A DNA stretch of 64,000 bases from Picosynechococcus sp. PCC 7002 (GCF_963860125.1 NZ_CAWLFA010000007.1:62001-126000); one strand, 5' to 3'. Numbered from the stretch's first letter, positions 18,226-27,449 are shown. A program made the numbers and translations. The notes: generated by a model not told the origin, from the letters alone.

Positions 18226-19091
18226 ATAAACCCTCCTTCATGGCCCAGACAAAGCCAATGGCCAAAACGCACCTTATCGGTAAAATGAGTCGATTCCAAG
18301 CAAAAGCCACGGGCCTTAAGAGCCCCAAACAGGGTTTCAATTCCCCAGCGACGACGGTAATCTGTTAAAGCATTTTGAGGGTCATGGGTGGTGATGATAA
18401 TCAGAAACTCATCCTCATTGTTACTAGCTCTTCGTTTCGAGTCAAGACGAGTGCCCATGACATAGACTTGACGACTCCACCTCCACCGTTTTCCTGGCAG
18501 CATTCTTGTCGCACCTGTTTCGCTCCTTATCTTTTCTATCTGACGTATGCGCAGACGAAAGGGGAATTGGTTTATCCAGCATCAGATACGACAGCCAGGG
18601 TTTGCCAATAAATTCCCGGTCTCTCGTGAGATAGGCAATCTCAATATCGAGAAATAGGGTTTCAAAGCGTTCAAGCAAATCCATACTGTTACTGTTTCCC
18701 TTCTTTTTCTCCAACATTTTTCACATCAGCGGATAGCCAATACCTTCATGGATAAAACAAAATATCAAGATATTGAAATCCGTTGCCCCAAAGGATCAGT
18801 TAGTGCGGTTGATGCTTAAAACTCAAGATTGCAGGATAGCTGCAATGTTCATCACCATCTTGGCGATCTGGTTCATGTTGACGTCAAGTCAAAGAACTGA
18901 AAGAATCCCTGCATGCGTTTGTAGTTAAATTCTTCTGCTGCATTGCCTCCCCAAACGGTGGCAAGTTCAGCGAGATTGACGATTTTGGCCCGGAACAGTG
19001 CTATCAGGAAGAGGGCGATAAATGACAGTCTGGCTCCATGCCATCCGAGATGAGGTCGCAATTGGCGGCGAATTTCGCTAATCTGATTCAT
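18225..19091 (-). pseudogene. decayed IS4-family transposase
   Basis: IS4-type homology runs over the whole interval but in several frames. The start (RRQLRPHLGWHGARL, NLAELATVWGG, YKRMQGFFQFFDL) is at 18873-19091. A lost base near 18883 shifts the frame, and the next part reads through three TGA codons at places where the family has Trp (before VLSINRTN, after it, and after GIGYPLM). The first catalytic Asp of the DRT motif has become Asn. Further on come LTRDREFIGKPW and YRRRWGIETLFGALK (the Y-R-E-K signature). A last shift follows STHFTD. Clearly inactive. It ends against the resolvase fragment. Confidence 0.85.
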
Positions 19092-19214
19092 GAAGGGTTG
19101 ATTGATTTGTGCTTATTTCTATCAAACCCTCTCTCTTTCTATTCTTTTCAAGCTTTTTGTCCCGTACTGAGATATCGATATTTATAATCGGTAGTTTATG
19201 TAGTAATCAACAGG

Positions 19215-20906
19215 GTGACAATTGTGGGAAAAAAGGCAAATAAAATTACATCTTGGATCTTTAGTCTAGGTTTGGGATTGATTCCCATGATGGCTTTGGG
19301 CGCGTCATCACAGGCCGCTGAAAAGATTTATTTTATCTACAGCCCACTGATGGAATCTTTAAAGATTGACTCCCTGAAAAGTTTTGCTGCAACGGGGAAT
19401 GTTCCCCTCGACCTGAAATTTTACTTGGATATTGTGGGGGCAGATGCAGAAGAACGTCAATTACTGCAAACGGCTCTCACCCGAAAAATTGACATTGATC
19501 CGGTGCTATTGGCTCGCAGTTTAAAAACCGACGAAGGGGAAAGGTTATTAGAATCTTTTGGTCAAGTGGTTAATATTCGTGGAGGACGCAATGGCAAGTA
19601 CGCGCTGCGGGGGGCAATTATTAAATCTGCCTTTGAGGAAAATGGCCTGACGTTATTAAATGTTCTGGATAATTTGGGGGTTGATGTTCAGGTTGATTTA
19701 GAACAATTATTTGGTTTTGCGGAAAATGTCTCCACGATTTTAGCGGGAACAGAACGATTTATTGAGGAAGTTGAACAATTGGCTAAGCAGGAGGCAAAAT
19801 TTGCGGCTGTGGCTGATTATGGGCAACGCCCTGATTTGAGAAAGATGGGAATGTTCGCTGTGGAGATGGAGACGTGGCAGTTGGCTGATCAAAAACGCGA
19901 TCGCCAATTTTATGCCCAGATCTATCGTCCTCAAAAACCTTTGGGGGAGAAAGTGCCTGTTATTTTGATTTCCCATGGATTAGCCTCTGCCCCCGAAAAG
20001 CATCGTAATTTGGCGCAACACTTGGCCAGTTATGGGTTTGTGGTGGTGGTACCGCAACATCCGGGGAGCGATTTGGCCTATCTGGAGGAATTTGCGGTGG
20101 GTTACCAGCGCCAGGTGTCTGATTTGCAGGAATTTGTGAATCGCCCCCTCGATATTAGTTTTACGTTGGACGAGTTGGAACGGCGCAATGACACTGAGTT
20201 TGGGGGACGGTTGGATTTAGAAAATGTGGGTATTTACGGTCACTCCTACGGCGGTTATACAGCTTTGGCCGTGGCCGGGGCTTTTCCGACGCCAAATTTT
20301 GAGCAGTTGAATGAGGATTGTGCGGCGGAATGGGGCATTTTTAATAATGCGTTGTTGTTGCAATGTCGGGCGTTGCAGCTTTCTCCGGAGAGTTATAATT
20401 TTCGGGATCAACGGATCCAGGCGGTGATTGCAGCAAATCCGGTTAATGCCAGTATTTTTGGGGAAGCGGCGTTGGGTCAAATTGAGATTCCCATTGCGGT
20501 GGTAGCGGGAAGCTATGATCCGGCGACACCCTTTATTTTTGAGCAGGTGCGTTCGTTTCCGTGGATTCGCAGTGAGCAAAAATATCTAATCCTGGAGGAG
20601 GGTCAGGCCCATGTGGATATTTCTCGGCTTGATCTGGGGATTACGGGTTTGCTTGATCGCATTCCCCGTTTGAATTTACCGAGCCCCCAACTGTTGAATG
20701 ATTATAGTGAGGCGATCGCCCTCGCCTTTTTCCAGGTCTACACGGCAAAGGATGACCAGTACCGCACCTATTTAGATCCGGCCTATGGGCAGTACCTCAG
20801 TCAAAATGAAGAATTTAAAACGTTCATGATTACCCAAGATTCGTTGCCGGAGTTAGAAACGGCGATCGCCGAATTCAAACAAGAAAATCAGATCGATATT
20901 AATTAG
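19215..20906 (+). CDS. DUF1400 alpha/beta hydrolase, exported
   Basis: A 563-residue protein with an N-terminal signal peptide (about 1-35, IFSLGLGLIPMMALGAS, cleavage near SQAAEK). Residues about 35-165 form the cyanobacterial DUF1400 domain. The rest is an alpha/beta hydrolase: ISHGLASAPEKH (oxyanion region), nucleophile elbow GHSYGG at about residue 343, and a late His in EEGQAHVDIS. It resembles platelet-activating-factor acetylhydrolase-like lipases or esterases. GTG at 19215 is the chosen start; GTG at 19224 is possible. Substrate unknown, probably acting in the periplasm. Its stop overlaps by four bases with the convergent antiporter gene. Confidence 0.85.
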   Translation: MTIVGKKANKITSWIFSLGLGLIPMMALGASSQAAEKIYFIYSPLMESLKIDSLKSFAATGNVPLDLKFYLDIVGADAEERQLLQTALTRKIDIDPVLLARSLKTDEGERLLESFGQVVNIRGGRNGKYALRGAIIKSAFEENGLTLLNVLDNLGVDVQVDLEQLFGFAENVSTILAGTERFIEEVEQLAKQEAKFAAVADYGQRPDLRKMGMFAVEMETWQLADQKRDRQFYAQIYRPQKPLGEKVPVILISHGLASAPEKHRNLAQHLASYGFVVVVPQHPGSDLAYLEEFAVGYQRQVSDLQEFVNRPLDISFTLDELERRNDTEFGGRLDLENVGIYGHSYGGYTALAVAGAFPTPNFEQLNEDCAAEWGIFNNALLLQCRALQLSPESYNFRDQRIQAVIAANPVNASIFGEAALGQIEIPIAVVAGSYDPATPFIFEQVRSFPWIRSEQKYLILEEGQAHVDISRLDLGITGLLDRIPRLNLPSPQLLNDYSEAIALAFFQVYTAKDDQYRTYLDPAYGQYLSQNEEFKTFMITQDSLPELETAIAEFKQENQIDIN

Positions 20907-22519
20907 GCTTCAATAATCACCACAGGTAAAGGGCTTTTTTCTAAAATGGCCTGGGATACCGAACCGATCAGCAAATTATTAGGCGGGTGATGGTTGCGTT
21001 TACCCATAATGATTTCGCTCACTTGATGGGTATGGGCAATGTCCATAATCGTTGCGGGGACTGGCCCAGGGGTTGCGATAAACTGATAGCGGATGTCTGC
21101 AAGGTTACGGCGGGTCTGTTGTCGCAGCCGTTGCAACTCAGCCGGGTTATCGGTGCGAATCACATGGAGAACAATCACCTCCGCATCACTACGACGGGCC
21201 AATTCAGCGGTTTTGATTAAAACTTGCTGGGCCAGGGGCGATGTATCTACGGCAGCCAGGAGGACAGTGCGGCGATTTACAGAAACTTTGGTGGGGTCAA
21301 TGTCGCCCCGTTCGAGGAGTTTGGGGGCAAAGGTGGGAATTGCCCAGGCACCGAGGGGAGCTGTCACCAAAATAGAGAGGGCCGATAAAGCGAGGATAAT
21401 TTCACCCCCAGCAACGCCCTGGCTCAGGGGAATCGCTCCAATGGCCGCTTGCACCGTCGCTTTGGCAGAGTTACCAGGCAGCAAAAAAAGTCGCTCTCGC
21501 CCAGTCCAGTTACTCCCCAGGGTCGAGAGATACCAGCCGAGCGATCGCCCCCCCAAAGTACCGACTCCCAACACCAAGAGACCCGGCCAGAACGTATTAC
21601 CGAGGACATCCAATTGGATACTGGCCCCTAGCAAAACAAAGAGAATAATCTGGGCGATCGCCCACAGACTATCAAAACTTCCCCGCAGGCGACGGGCCAG
21701 GGGCGCATCCAACTCAATTAAGAAAAAACCCGTCCCCATCACCGCCAGATAACCGGAGAAAATCGGTAAATATTCCGCCCCAATGACCAACAGTAGCGCC
21801 ACACCAGCGGCGATCAACCCATCTTGTACCGCATTATCTGTCCAATTTTGTCGCGCTAACAGAGAAACCAACAGGCGTGCCGTCACCCAACCGAGGACAA
21901 CGCCGAGGCTAATTTGAGTCACAATTTGCAGTGGCAGCAATTGCCAGGGACTGAGACTGAGACCGCCGATTAATGTCGCCCCTGTCGCCGTGGTTTGGGT
22001 GAGAAAGGCCAGCAGCAGACTAAACACTAATAGCAACAGCACATCAGACAGGGCACTTCCCGTTAAAATTGCGTCGGGAATCCCTTTTTTGACGCCCCAA
22101 CCGAGACTCTTTAGCCGCAGCATTCCTGGGACGATCACCGCCGGTGATTCGGCCCCCAGCACACATCCCAACAACAGCCCCGTCGCCCAATCAAATTGGA
22201 AAAGTTGCACCGCAATCAGCATAATGGCGATCGCCTCACAGGTCGCAGGTAAAAAACCGAGGCGGAGGGCCACACTACCCTGTTGGGCTAATTTCTCCCG
22301 GTCGAGGCCCAGACCTGCTTTCATCAAGATCACCATCACCGCCATTGTCCGCAGATCAGCGGCGATCGCTAAAACTTCTGGGGCGATCGCATTCCCCACC
22401 TGGGGGCCGAGGACAATACCAACAAGCACCATTCCTACCAGGGCCGGAATCCTGAGCCGTTGGGCAATTTGCCCCCCAAAAAAACCGAGCAAAAGAATCC
22501 AAATAATACTTTCTAACAT
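20903..22519 (-). CDS. CPA-type cation:proton antiporter with USP tail
   Basis: A 538-residue protein. Residues about 1-395 hold 11-13 membrane segments of a Na+/H+ exchanger domain (GMVLVGIVLGPQVG; AVMVILMKAGLGLD; LGCVLGAESPAVIVPG). The polar residues in membrane helices fit ion transport. Residues about 405-538 form a universal-stress-type domain (VLLAAVDTSPLAQQVL; EVIVLHVI; EIIMGKRN, then IGSVSQAILEKSPLPVVII). The USP domain could bind a nucleotide and regulate the transporter. Na+ or K+ cannot be decided. It shares the upstream region with the divergent sulfide:quinone reductase gene. Confidence 0.88.
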   Translation of the reverse strand: MLESIIWILLLGFFGGQIAQRLRIPALVGMVLVGIVLGPQVGNAIAPEVLAIAADLRTMAVMVILMKAGLGLDREKLAQQGSVALRLGFLPATCEAIAIMLIAVQLFQFDWATGLLLGCVLGAESPAVIVPGMLRLKSLGWGVKKGIPDAILTGSALSDVLLLLVFSLLLAFLTQTTATGATLIGGLSLSPWQLLPLQIVTQISLGVVLGWVTARLLVSLLARQNWTDNAVQDGLIAAGVALLLVIGAEYLPIFSGYLAVMGTGFFLIELDAPLARRLRGSFDSLWAIAQIILFVLLGASIQLDVLGNTFWPGLLVLGVGTLGGRSLGWYLSTLGSNWTGRERLFLLPGNSAKATVQAAIGAIPLSQGVAGGEIILALSALSILVTAPLGAWAIPTFAPKLLERGDIDPTKVSVNRRTVLLAAVDTSPLAQQVLIKTAELARRSDAEVIVLHVIRTDNPAELQRLRQQTRRNLADIRYQFIATPGPVPATIMDIAHTHQVSEIIMGKRNHHPPNNLLIGSVSQAILEKSPLPVVIIEA

Positions 22520-23059
22520 GGGATCACGTTGTCGTTAGGGTGGTTAATCAACGTGACTTGTAGCGAAAAAGATTAGTGCAGCCTAGATCAAAATAGCCCT
22601 ACTGCTTCACCACAAGTCGGAAGCGTAGGAGCCATTAGCCGAGGTGCAATTAAGAAAAATCCTGGGCGGTTTCGGTGAGCTCCATCACCATCGCTAAATT
22701 TATATCACAAAAACTGACTGATTGACCCTAAGGAAGTCTGCTGCACCAAAATCCTCGAAAAACTTAGAGATTAATCTTGTTGGAGTGGGTTACGGCACTG
22801 GTGAGATTAATTTTTAGGCGAACAAGATCCGCACCGTCCGTCCCGTCGTTTTTGTCTGTCCATTACTGTTTAACAAACTTAGAATTCCATTAACCAGACA
22901 GCGAGAGAGCCTACAATGTAAGTGGTAAGTAGCCCATTCTATACACACTGAATTTATTGGCTTGGCCCTGGGTATTGCCCCCCGCAAATTAAGCTTGGAC
23001 AAACACCTAGTTTCTACCTGATTTGTCCTCGCCAAACTCACTGCATCCTCCTAAATTGC
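22520..23059. other. divergent intergenic region
   Basis: 540 bases between the antiporter gene (minus) and the sulfide:quinone reductase gene (plus). It must hold two promoters. No gene, repeat or RNA is convincing here. Confidence 0.4.
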
Positions 23060-24340
23060 ATGGCTCATATTGTTGTAATCGGTGCTGGTATTGGTGGTCT
23101 GCCGACGGCCTATGAACTGAGGCACCTGTTGACTACCGACCACACTGTTACCCTCATTGCTGATACACCCCACTTTACGTTTATCCCTTCTTTGCCCTGG
23201 GTGGCCCTTGGTCTGAAAAGATTGGATCAGGTGCAATTACCCTTGCCAACGTTGGCCCGTCGCCATGGTCTGCATTGGGTACAGGGGGCTGTGCAGCAGA
23301 TTAATCCCCAGGAAAGGCATGTTTTGGTTGGGTCAGACGCAAAACGAATTGACTATGACTATGTGGTGATCGCACCGGGCGCAGCTTTAAATCTCGATGC
23401 TTTACCGGGTCTCGGTCCAGAGACAGGCTTTACCCAGTCAGTTTGTAATCCCCACCATGCACTGCTTGCCCATGAAGCTTGGGAAAAATTTATCCAGAAT
23501 CCAGGCCCGTTGGTCGTGGGGGCGGCACCGGGGGCGAGTTGTTTTGGCCCGGCCTATGAGTTTGCGTTGTTGGCAGATTGGCAACTGCGACGGTTGGGTT
23601 TGCGGGAGCAGGTACCGATCACATTGGTCACCCCAGAACCCTATTTGGGTCATTTGGGGATTGGGGGCATGGCCCACTCGCAGGAATTGGTTGAGCAGGT
23701 TCTCCAGCAACAGGATATTGCGACCCGTGCCAATGCTGAGATTACCGCCATTAAACCGGATATGATTGGTTTGGCGGATGGGGAACAGCTACCCTTTGCC
23801 TACAGTATGGTTTTGCCGTCGTTCCAGGGGCCTGCTTTTTTGCGTGACTGTCCGGCGATCTCCAATTCCCAGGGGTTTATTCCCGTCTTGCCCACCTATC
23901 AACATCCAGCGTTCGATTCCGTGTATGCGGCGGGGGTGATTGTTGAACTAACGCCCCATGAAGCCACACCAATCCCCACGGGTCTACCGAAAACAGGACA
24001 AATGACGGAGGCGATGGGGATGGCCGCCGCCCACAATATTGCCCGACAGCTTAACTCCAATCTGGGTGCTCCGGTCACGGCGACCCTCGCCGCAATTTGT
24101 ATGAGTGATTTTGGCGATCGCGGCATTATCTTCATCGCCGATCCGGTACAGCGGGAGCCAGGCATGGTCAAACGTCGCCGCTGTGTCGCCCTCGAAGGAC
24201 GGTGGGTGAGTTGGAGCAAAACCCTTTTTGAACTGTTTTTCCTGACGAAAATGCGTTGGGGTCTAACGATACCTTGGTTTGAGAAACTGGGCTTAAAGAC
24301 ATTGGGATTGCAGCTTGTGCGTCCCCTTCCTCCAGACTAA
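23060..24340 (+). CDS. sqr: sulfide:quinone oxidoreductase family flavoprotein
   Basis: A 426-residue FAD enzyme. An N-terminal dinucleotide fold (VVIGAGIGGLPTAYEL) and a second nucleotide-type motif (VIAPGAAL) are present. Three cysteines sit where sulfide:quinone reductases have their redox cysteines: Cys129 (TQSVCNP), Cys161 (APGASCFGPAYEF) and Cys347 (AAICMSDFGDRG). EPYLGHLGIGGM is also typical. A C-terminal amphipathic stretch (KTLFELFFLTKMRWG) would dock on the thylakoid or plasma membrane. It should oxidise sulfide and pass electrons to plastoquinone. The convergent Rieske and DUF2892 genes fit a sulfur or electron-transfer context. The exact SQR type is uncertain. Confidence 0.85.
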   Translation: MAHIVVIGAGIGGLPTAYELRHLLTTDHTVTLIADTPHFTFIPSLPWVALGLKRLDQVQLPLPTLARRHGLHWVQGAVQQINPQERHVLVGSDAKRIDYDYVVIAPGAALNLDALPGLGPETGFTQSVCNPHHALLAHEAWEKFIQNPGPLVVGAAPGASCFGPAYEFALLADWQLRRLGLREQVPITLVTPEPYLGHLGIGGMAHSQELVEQVLQQQDIATRANAEITAIKPDMIGLADGEQLPFAYSMVLPSFQGPAFLRDCPAISNSQGFIPVLPTYQHPAFDSVYAAGVIVELTPHEATPIPTGLPKTGQMTEAMGMAAAHNIARQLNSNLGAPVTATLAAICMSDFGDRGIIFIADPVQREPGMVKRRRCVALEGRWVSWSKTLFELFFLTKMRWGLTIPWFEKLGLKTLGLQLVRPLPPD

Positions 24341-24550
24341 GTGCAGTGAAAATTTTGTCTTTTCAATACTGGGAAAATCGAGATCTAGGATAATATTCCC
24401 AGGGGCTAAAATTTTTATTAATAGAGCCTTTAAAAAAGAAAAAGTTAGTGTTTTAAATTCGGTTTCAATAATGCAGTTAGTGGATTACATTTACTTAATA
24501 AATGTGTTTTTAAATTCTCACTTGATTGCTTCATCAGAATTATTTTGAGA

Positions 24551-24616
24551 AATAAAAAGAGCACAGTTTTAGTTGAGATGCAAAATTCAACTTTTTGAGC
24601 ATCTTTTAACTGTGCT
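24551..24616 (-). terminator. long terminator hairpin downstream of the Rieske unit
   Basis: Nine-base arms AGCACAGTT and AACTGTGCT (24560-24568 and 24608-24616), with an inner stem AGATGC/GCATCT. On the minus strand the stem is followed by CTTTTTATT. It sits just after the original 3' end of the Rieske gene (stop at 24655). Confidence 0.7.
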
Positions 24617-24654
24617 GAATTGCACGCAGGAAAGTTTTTAAAAACCGAAAGTCA

Positions 24655-24734
24655 TTAGACCCACCAGGGTTTTTTGCCAGTACGTGGATCAAGTTCTACC
24701 CAAGGGGCAATGCGGACATAATCTCCCTCTAAAT
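24655..24734 (-). pseudogene. orphaned 3' end of the Rieske gene
   Basis: Removing the insertion at 24735-26219 and one target copy joins this piece in frame to the Rieske gene at 26220. It encodes the missing end, with APWVELDPRTGKKPWW before a TAA at 24655-24657. That matches the usual C-terminus of cytochrome b6f Rieske proteins (a PWxExDxRTGxxPWW pattern). It has no start of its own and is now separated from its gene by the insertion sequence. Confidence 0.85.
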
Positions 24735-26219
24735 CTACTGTGTACACACAAGTAGGGTGAACTAAAATGGAGGAGTCGAGAGGCAGGAAATTCCAATGGA
24801 TAATCCAATCCTGATTCACGCTACACAAATGAGCGGCAGCTCCTTTGGCGACCCTCGCCTAGAAAAAAGGGGGCGGCATTGTATGAAGCGATGCAAGACC
24901 ATCAATCAGTAAATATCCGCGCCCTGAGCCGAAATCGAGCAGAACAAGTGGGGTACTATCGTTTCCTTGACAACGACAATGTCAGCCTATGTGAGTTGAT
25001 ACAGAGCGTGTCTGACGCCTGCCAACAACAAGTGGGAGGACTCCACGTCCTGGCCATTAGTGATAGCAGTGAGGTTAACCTACAAGCCCATGTAGGACGA
25101 ATCAACCCAGAAGGATTAGGAGTGGTAGGCAATAACCAAGATGTCGGCTTTTTTATTCACCCGACTTTAATCGTGAACGCCGAAACAGGGTTTCCCCTAG
25201 GTCTCAGTAATATCCAAATATGGAGCCGAAAAGCAGTTCGTCCCAATAAGCATCAACGACGTTACCTAAAGCTACCGATTGAAGAGAAAGAATCCTACAA
25301 ATGGCTACTGTCTGCCGAAGCATCTGAGCCCTGTCTGAAAAACGGGGGAGTGAAACAAGTAACCCATGTGGGCGACCGCGAAAATGACATATATCAAGAA
25401 TGGGTGCGAGTTCCCAATGACCAAACCCATGTTTTAGTGAGAGCTTGTCGGGACCGTCGCCTCTGGGATGAGCAGCAATCCCTGTATGAATACTTAAGCG
25501 CACAGCACTGCGAAGGGACTTATTCGGTGCAGGTAGTGGCAGATTCTCGATTGGGACGTACTGCCCGCGAAGCTTGGTTAGCGGTACGGATGACTCCAGT
25601 TCAGATTCAACGGCCAGATACAGTGGAAGCTCAGGATTATCCCGAGAAGGTACAGCTGTATGCCGTAGAAGCAAAGGAAGTCAATCCTCCCGTAGGACAA
25701 GACCCCATTCATTGGCGATTGCTTACAACTCATCGGGTCGTCAGTCTAGAGCAAGCTTTACAAGTGATTGAATGGTATCGTTGGCGCTGGCGAATTGAGC
25801 AACTTTTTGGCACTTTGAAGCGGTCTGGATTGGATTTAGAATCCACGCAGTTAGAGTCGGTTAGTGCCATTGAACGACTGACAGTTTTAGCTTTGTCCGT
25901 GGCCCTAAGGGTGTTGCAGCTTCTAGAGGGTCGAGATGATTCCAGCCTTGTTGCTCAGGTGGTATTTAGTCCTGAAGAGCAGGAATGTCTCAGGCAACTA
26001 GCTCCGACATTGCAGGGGAAAACTCAAAAGCAGCAAAATCCTCATGCTTCAGCTTCGTTGTCTTGGGCAACTTGGCTAATTGGCCGTTTAGGAGGATGGT
26101 CTGGGTATCGCTCCCAGTCTCCTCCTGGCATCCGAACTTTGTGGAGGGGGCTATACCAGTTTGAATCTATCTTCCATGGATGGAAGCTCGCTCAATCCAC
26201 ACTTGTGTGTACACAGTAG
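24735..26219 (+). mobile_element. IS4-family insertion sequence with 10-bp target duplication
   Basis: A 1485-base element. Its ends are perfect 19-base inverted repeats (CTACTGTGTACACACAAGT at the left, its complement at the right). It is flanked by direct copies of CCCTCTAAAT at 24725-24734 and 26220-26229, a 10-base target duplication. One gene fills it and its TAG stop lies in the right repeat. The intact ends and exact duplication show a recent insertion. It sits in the 3' part of a Rieske gene. Confidence 0.95.
24796..26219 (+). pseudogene. IS4-family transposase, frameshifted near its start
   Basis: The main frame (24879-26219, 446 residues) holds an IS4/Tn5-like transposase: YYRFLDNDNVS, VLAISDSSEVNLQ (first Asp), VTHVGDRENDIYQE (second Asp), and YRWRWRIEQLFGTLKRSGL (Y-R-E-K). 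Its natural start appears to be the ATG at 24796, whose frame reads FGDPRLEKR and breaks at a run of five G (24869-24873). One more G would restore EKRGAALYEAM. So either the copy lost one base, the assembly did, or a frameshift is used. The TTG at 24879 could start a protein without the first ~28 residues. Confidence 0.8.
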
Positions 26220-26683
26220 CCCTCTAAATAGATGTGAACAAGCCGTAGGGGAAGCGGTGCTGGGCCGCGAACCACACGACCTTCGGCATCATAGCGGGAA
26301 CCATGGCAGGGACATTGAAACTGGTCGTTATTTTCATTCCACGGAAAGGTACAACCCAGATGAGTGCAGTTGTCGACAATACCCCAGGGATGAAGGGTAC
26401 TGTCCTCTTGGATCGTGAGATAAGTGGGTTCCCCGGCTAACCCGGCGACTAGGGCTCTTGTGCCTGGTGCTTCGGCCAATAACTGGCTTGCTGGAATTAA
26501 ATTGCCATTAATATCTTTGGCAAGAATTGATCCATCTGCTCCCACTTCTTTAGGGGGACTAAAAAATTTTGCGACGGGATAAAGGGCGGGGCCAATGGTA
26601 CTGACAACCACTGCACCTGTGAGAAAGTTTAATAATTGCCGCCGGGAAAGGGAAGGGCTATCGATGGGCAAACTATTTTCCAT
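26192..26683 (-). CDS. petC-like: Rieske iron-sulfur protein, C-terminus replaced by IS
   Basis: Start ATG at 26683 with GGAG eight bases before it; the longer frame at 26704 is not needed. The 163 residues have a twin-Arg-type start (SRRQLLNF) with one membrane anchor (TGAVVVSTIGPALYPV), then a Rieske domain with CTHLGCTFPW and CPCHGSRYD, which bind the 2Fe-2S cluster. The GPAPLPL turn is present. The last ten codons come from the insertion sequence (VHIYLEG, then YCVHTSVD) and replace about 24 native residues. The cluster motifs are intact, but the lost end packs on the domain in PetC, so function is doubtful. Cytochrome b6f or a sulfide-linked path are both possible homes. Confidence 0.87.
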   Translation of the reverse strand: MENSLPIDSPSLSRRQLLNFLTGAVVVSTIGPALYPVAKFFSPPKEVGADGSILAKDINGNLIPASQLLAEAPGTRALVAGLAGEPTYLTIQEDSTLHPWGIVDNCTHLGCTFPWNENNDQFQCPCHGSRYDAEGRVVRGPAPLPLRLVHIYLEGYCVHTSVD

Positions 26684-26737
26684 GAATAATGCTCCTTTCT
26701 TCAATAAAATTTGCTGAATTGCTAAACAAAATAGGTG

Positions 26738-26935
26738 TTACTGACGGGTATTAATTTTGAGTAAACCGTAGAGCATACAGGAGCCCAGGACTGCACTTAA
26801 GGTAAGAACAGCGGCAACGGCCACCAAAGCGGTACCGAGGACAGAGCCACTGTAGATAAACAAGCCCAAGTAAGCCAGGACGCTTGCGAATAAAAGGCGA
26901 ATGAGGCGATCGCCAGTGCCAACATTGTTAAACAT
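26738..26935 (-). CDS. DUF2892 (YgaP-type) small membrane protein
   Basis: A 65-residue protein with two membrane segments (RLLFASVLAYLGLF and TALVAVAAVLTLSAVLG) and the family pattern GTGDRLIRL at the start and GSCMLYGLLKINT at the end. Such domains occur alone or with rhodanese domains in sulfur-related genes. GGAGATC lies just before the ATG. It is the first gene of a unit with the Rieske gene 54 bases on. A Cys in the second helix end is conserved in the family. Confidence 0.8.
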   Translation of the reverse strand: MFNNVGTGDRLIRLLFASVLAYLGLFIYSGSVLGTALVAVAAVLTLSAVLGSCMLYGLLKINTRQ

Positions 26936-27037
26936 TTTGTTGATCTCCGACCGAAAGGTTGAGCAGTAGAGCCGATGTCGCCAAATCTCTTGCGAACCTA
27001 TTGAGATTGTTTTTGGCTGACATCTGACTTATTTATC

Positions 27038-27066
27038 AATATAAAGCTAATTAGTTATGTAGTCAA
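27038..27066 (-). promoter_or_regulatory. promoter of the DUF2892-Rieske unit with a palindrome in the spacer
   Basis: On the minus strand TTGACT (27061-27066) is 17 bases from TATATT (27038-27043), a good sigma-70 pair. CTAATTAG (27047-27054) lies inside the spacer and is palindromic, a likely operator that would block polymerase. It is about 100 bases upstream of the DUF2892 start. Confidence 0.5.
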
Positions 27067-27270
27067 CATCTTTGGCTTGCTTTGGTTTGTCCACTTGCCC
27101 AAGCAGAATTCAGCGCAAAACGCCTTAAATCTTGTTCTGACCTGACTTGGGTAGCTAGCGATGTCGATCCAGCTTTAATTGAAAAAGATTTCTAGTAGTT
27201 TGCTTGACAGGACAAGAATGATCCACTAAAGTCTCTAAGTTAATGCCAATTAATTGCAACTTCAGGGAGA

Positions 27271-27326
27271 TGTCATCAACCCCATGACATTAGTCAATCG
27301 CGGTTAATGGGCCATGGGGTTTTTAT
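27271..27326 (+). promoter_or_regulatory. possible attenuator: two exclusive hairpins in the leader
   Basis: A terminator-like hairpin has arms AACCCCATG (27278-27286) and CATGGGGTT (27313-27321) followed by TTTATTT. A second stem, TGTCAT (27271-27276) with ATGACA (27284-27289), uses the left arm of the first and excludes it. It lies 124 bases before the FecCD permease gene in the same direction, with no gene before it on this strand. This is the usual layout of a transcription attenuator or riboswitch. No known class is recognised. It could instead end a small RNA. Confidence 0.4.
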
Positions 27327-27449
27327 TTCAGTTAAGTCATCGACGGTTATTTTTCTAAGGTTTTAAAACGTCCTAGGCCCAGTCAATATTTCTGGGCTGT
27401 TTATCAGTGGACTTTAATTTTTGCTATTAAATTTCAACTATTTAGATCG

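Noticed and set aside
18700..18850. TGA read as Trp in the IS4 relic, suggesting recoding
   Set aside because: Many intact genes in the window end in TGA, and the relic has shifts and a lost catalytic Asp too.
26936..27449. Cobalamin riboswitch before the FecCD operon
   Set aside because: No B12-box sequence is seen in the leader; only a terminator and a competing stem.
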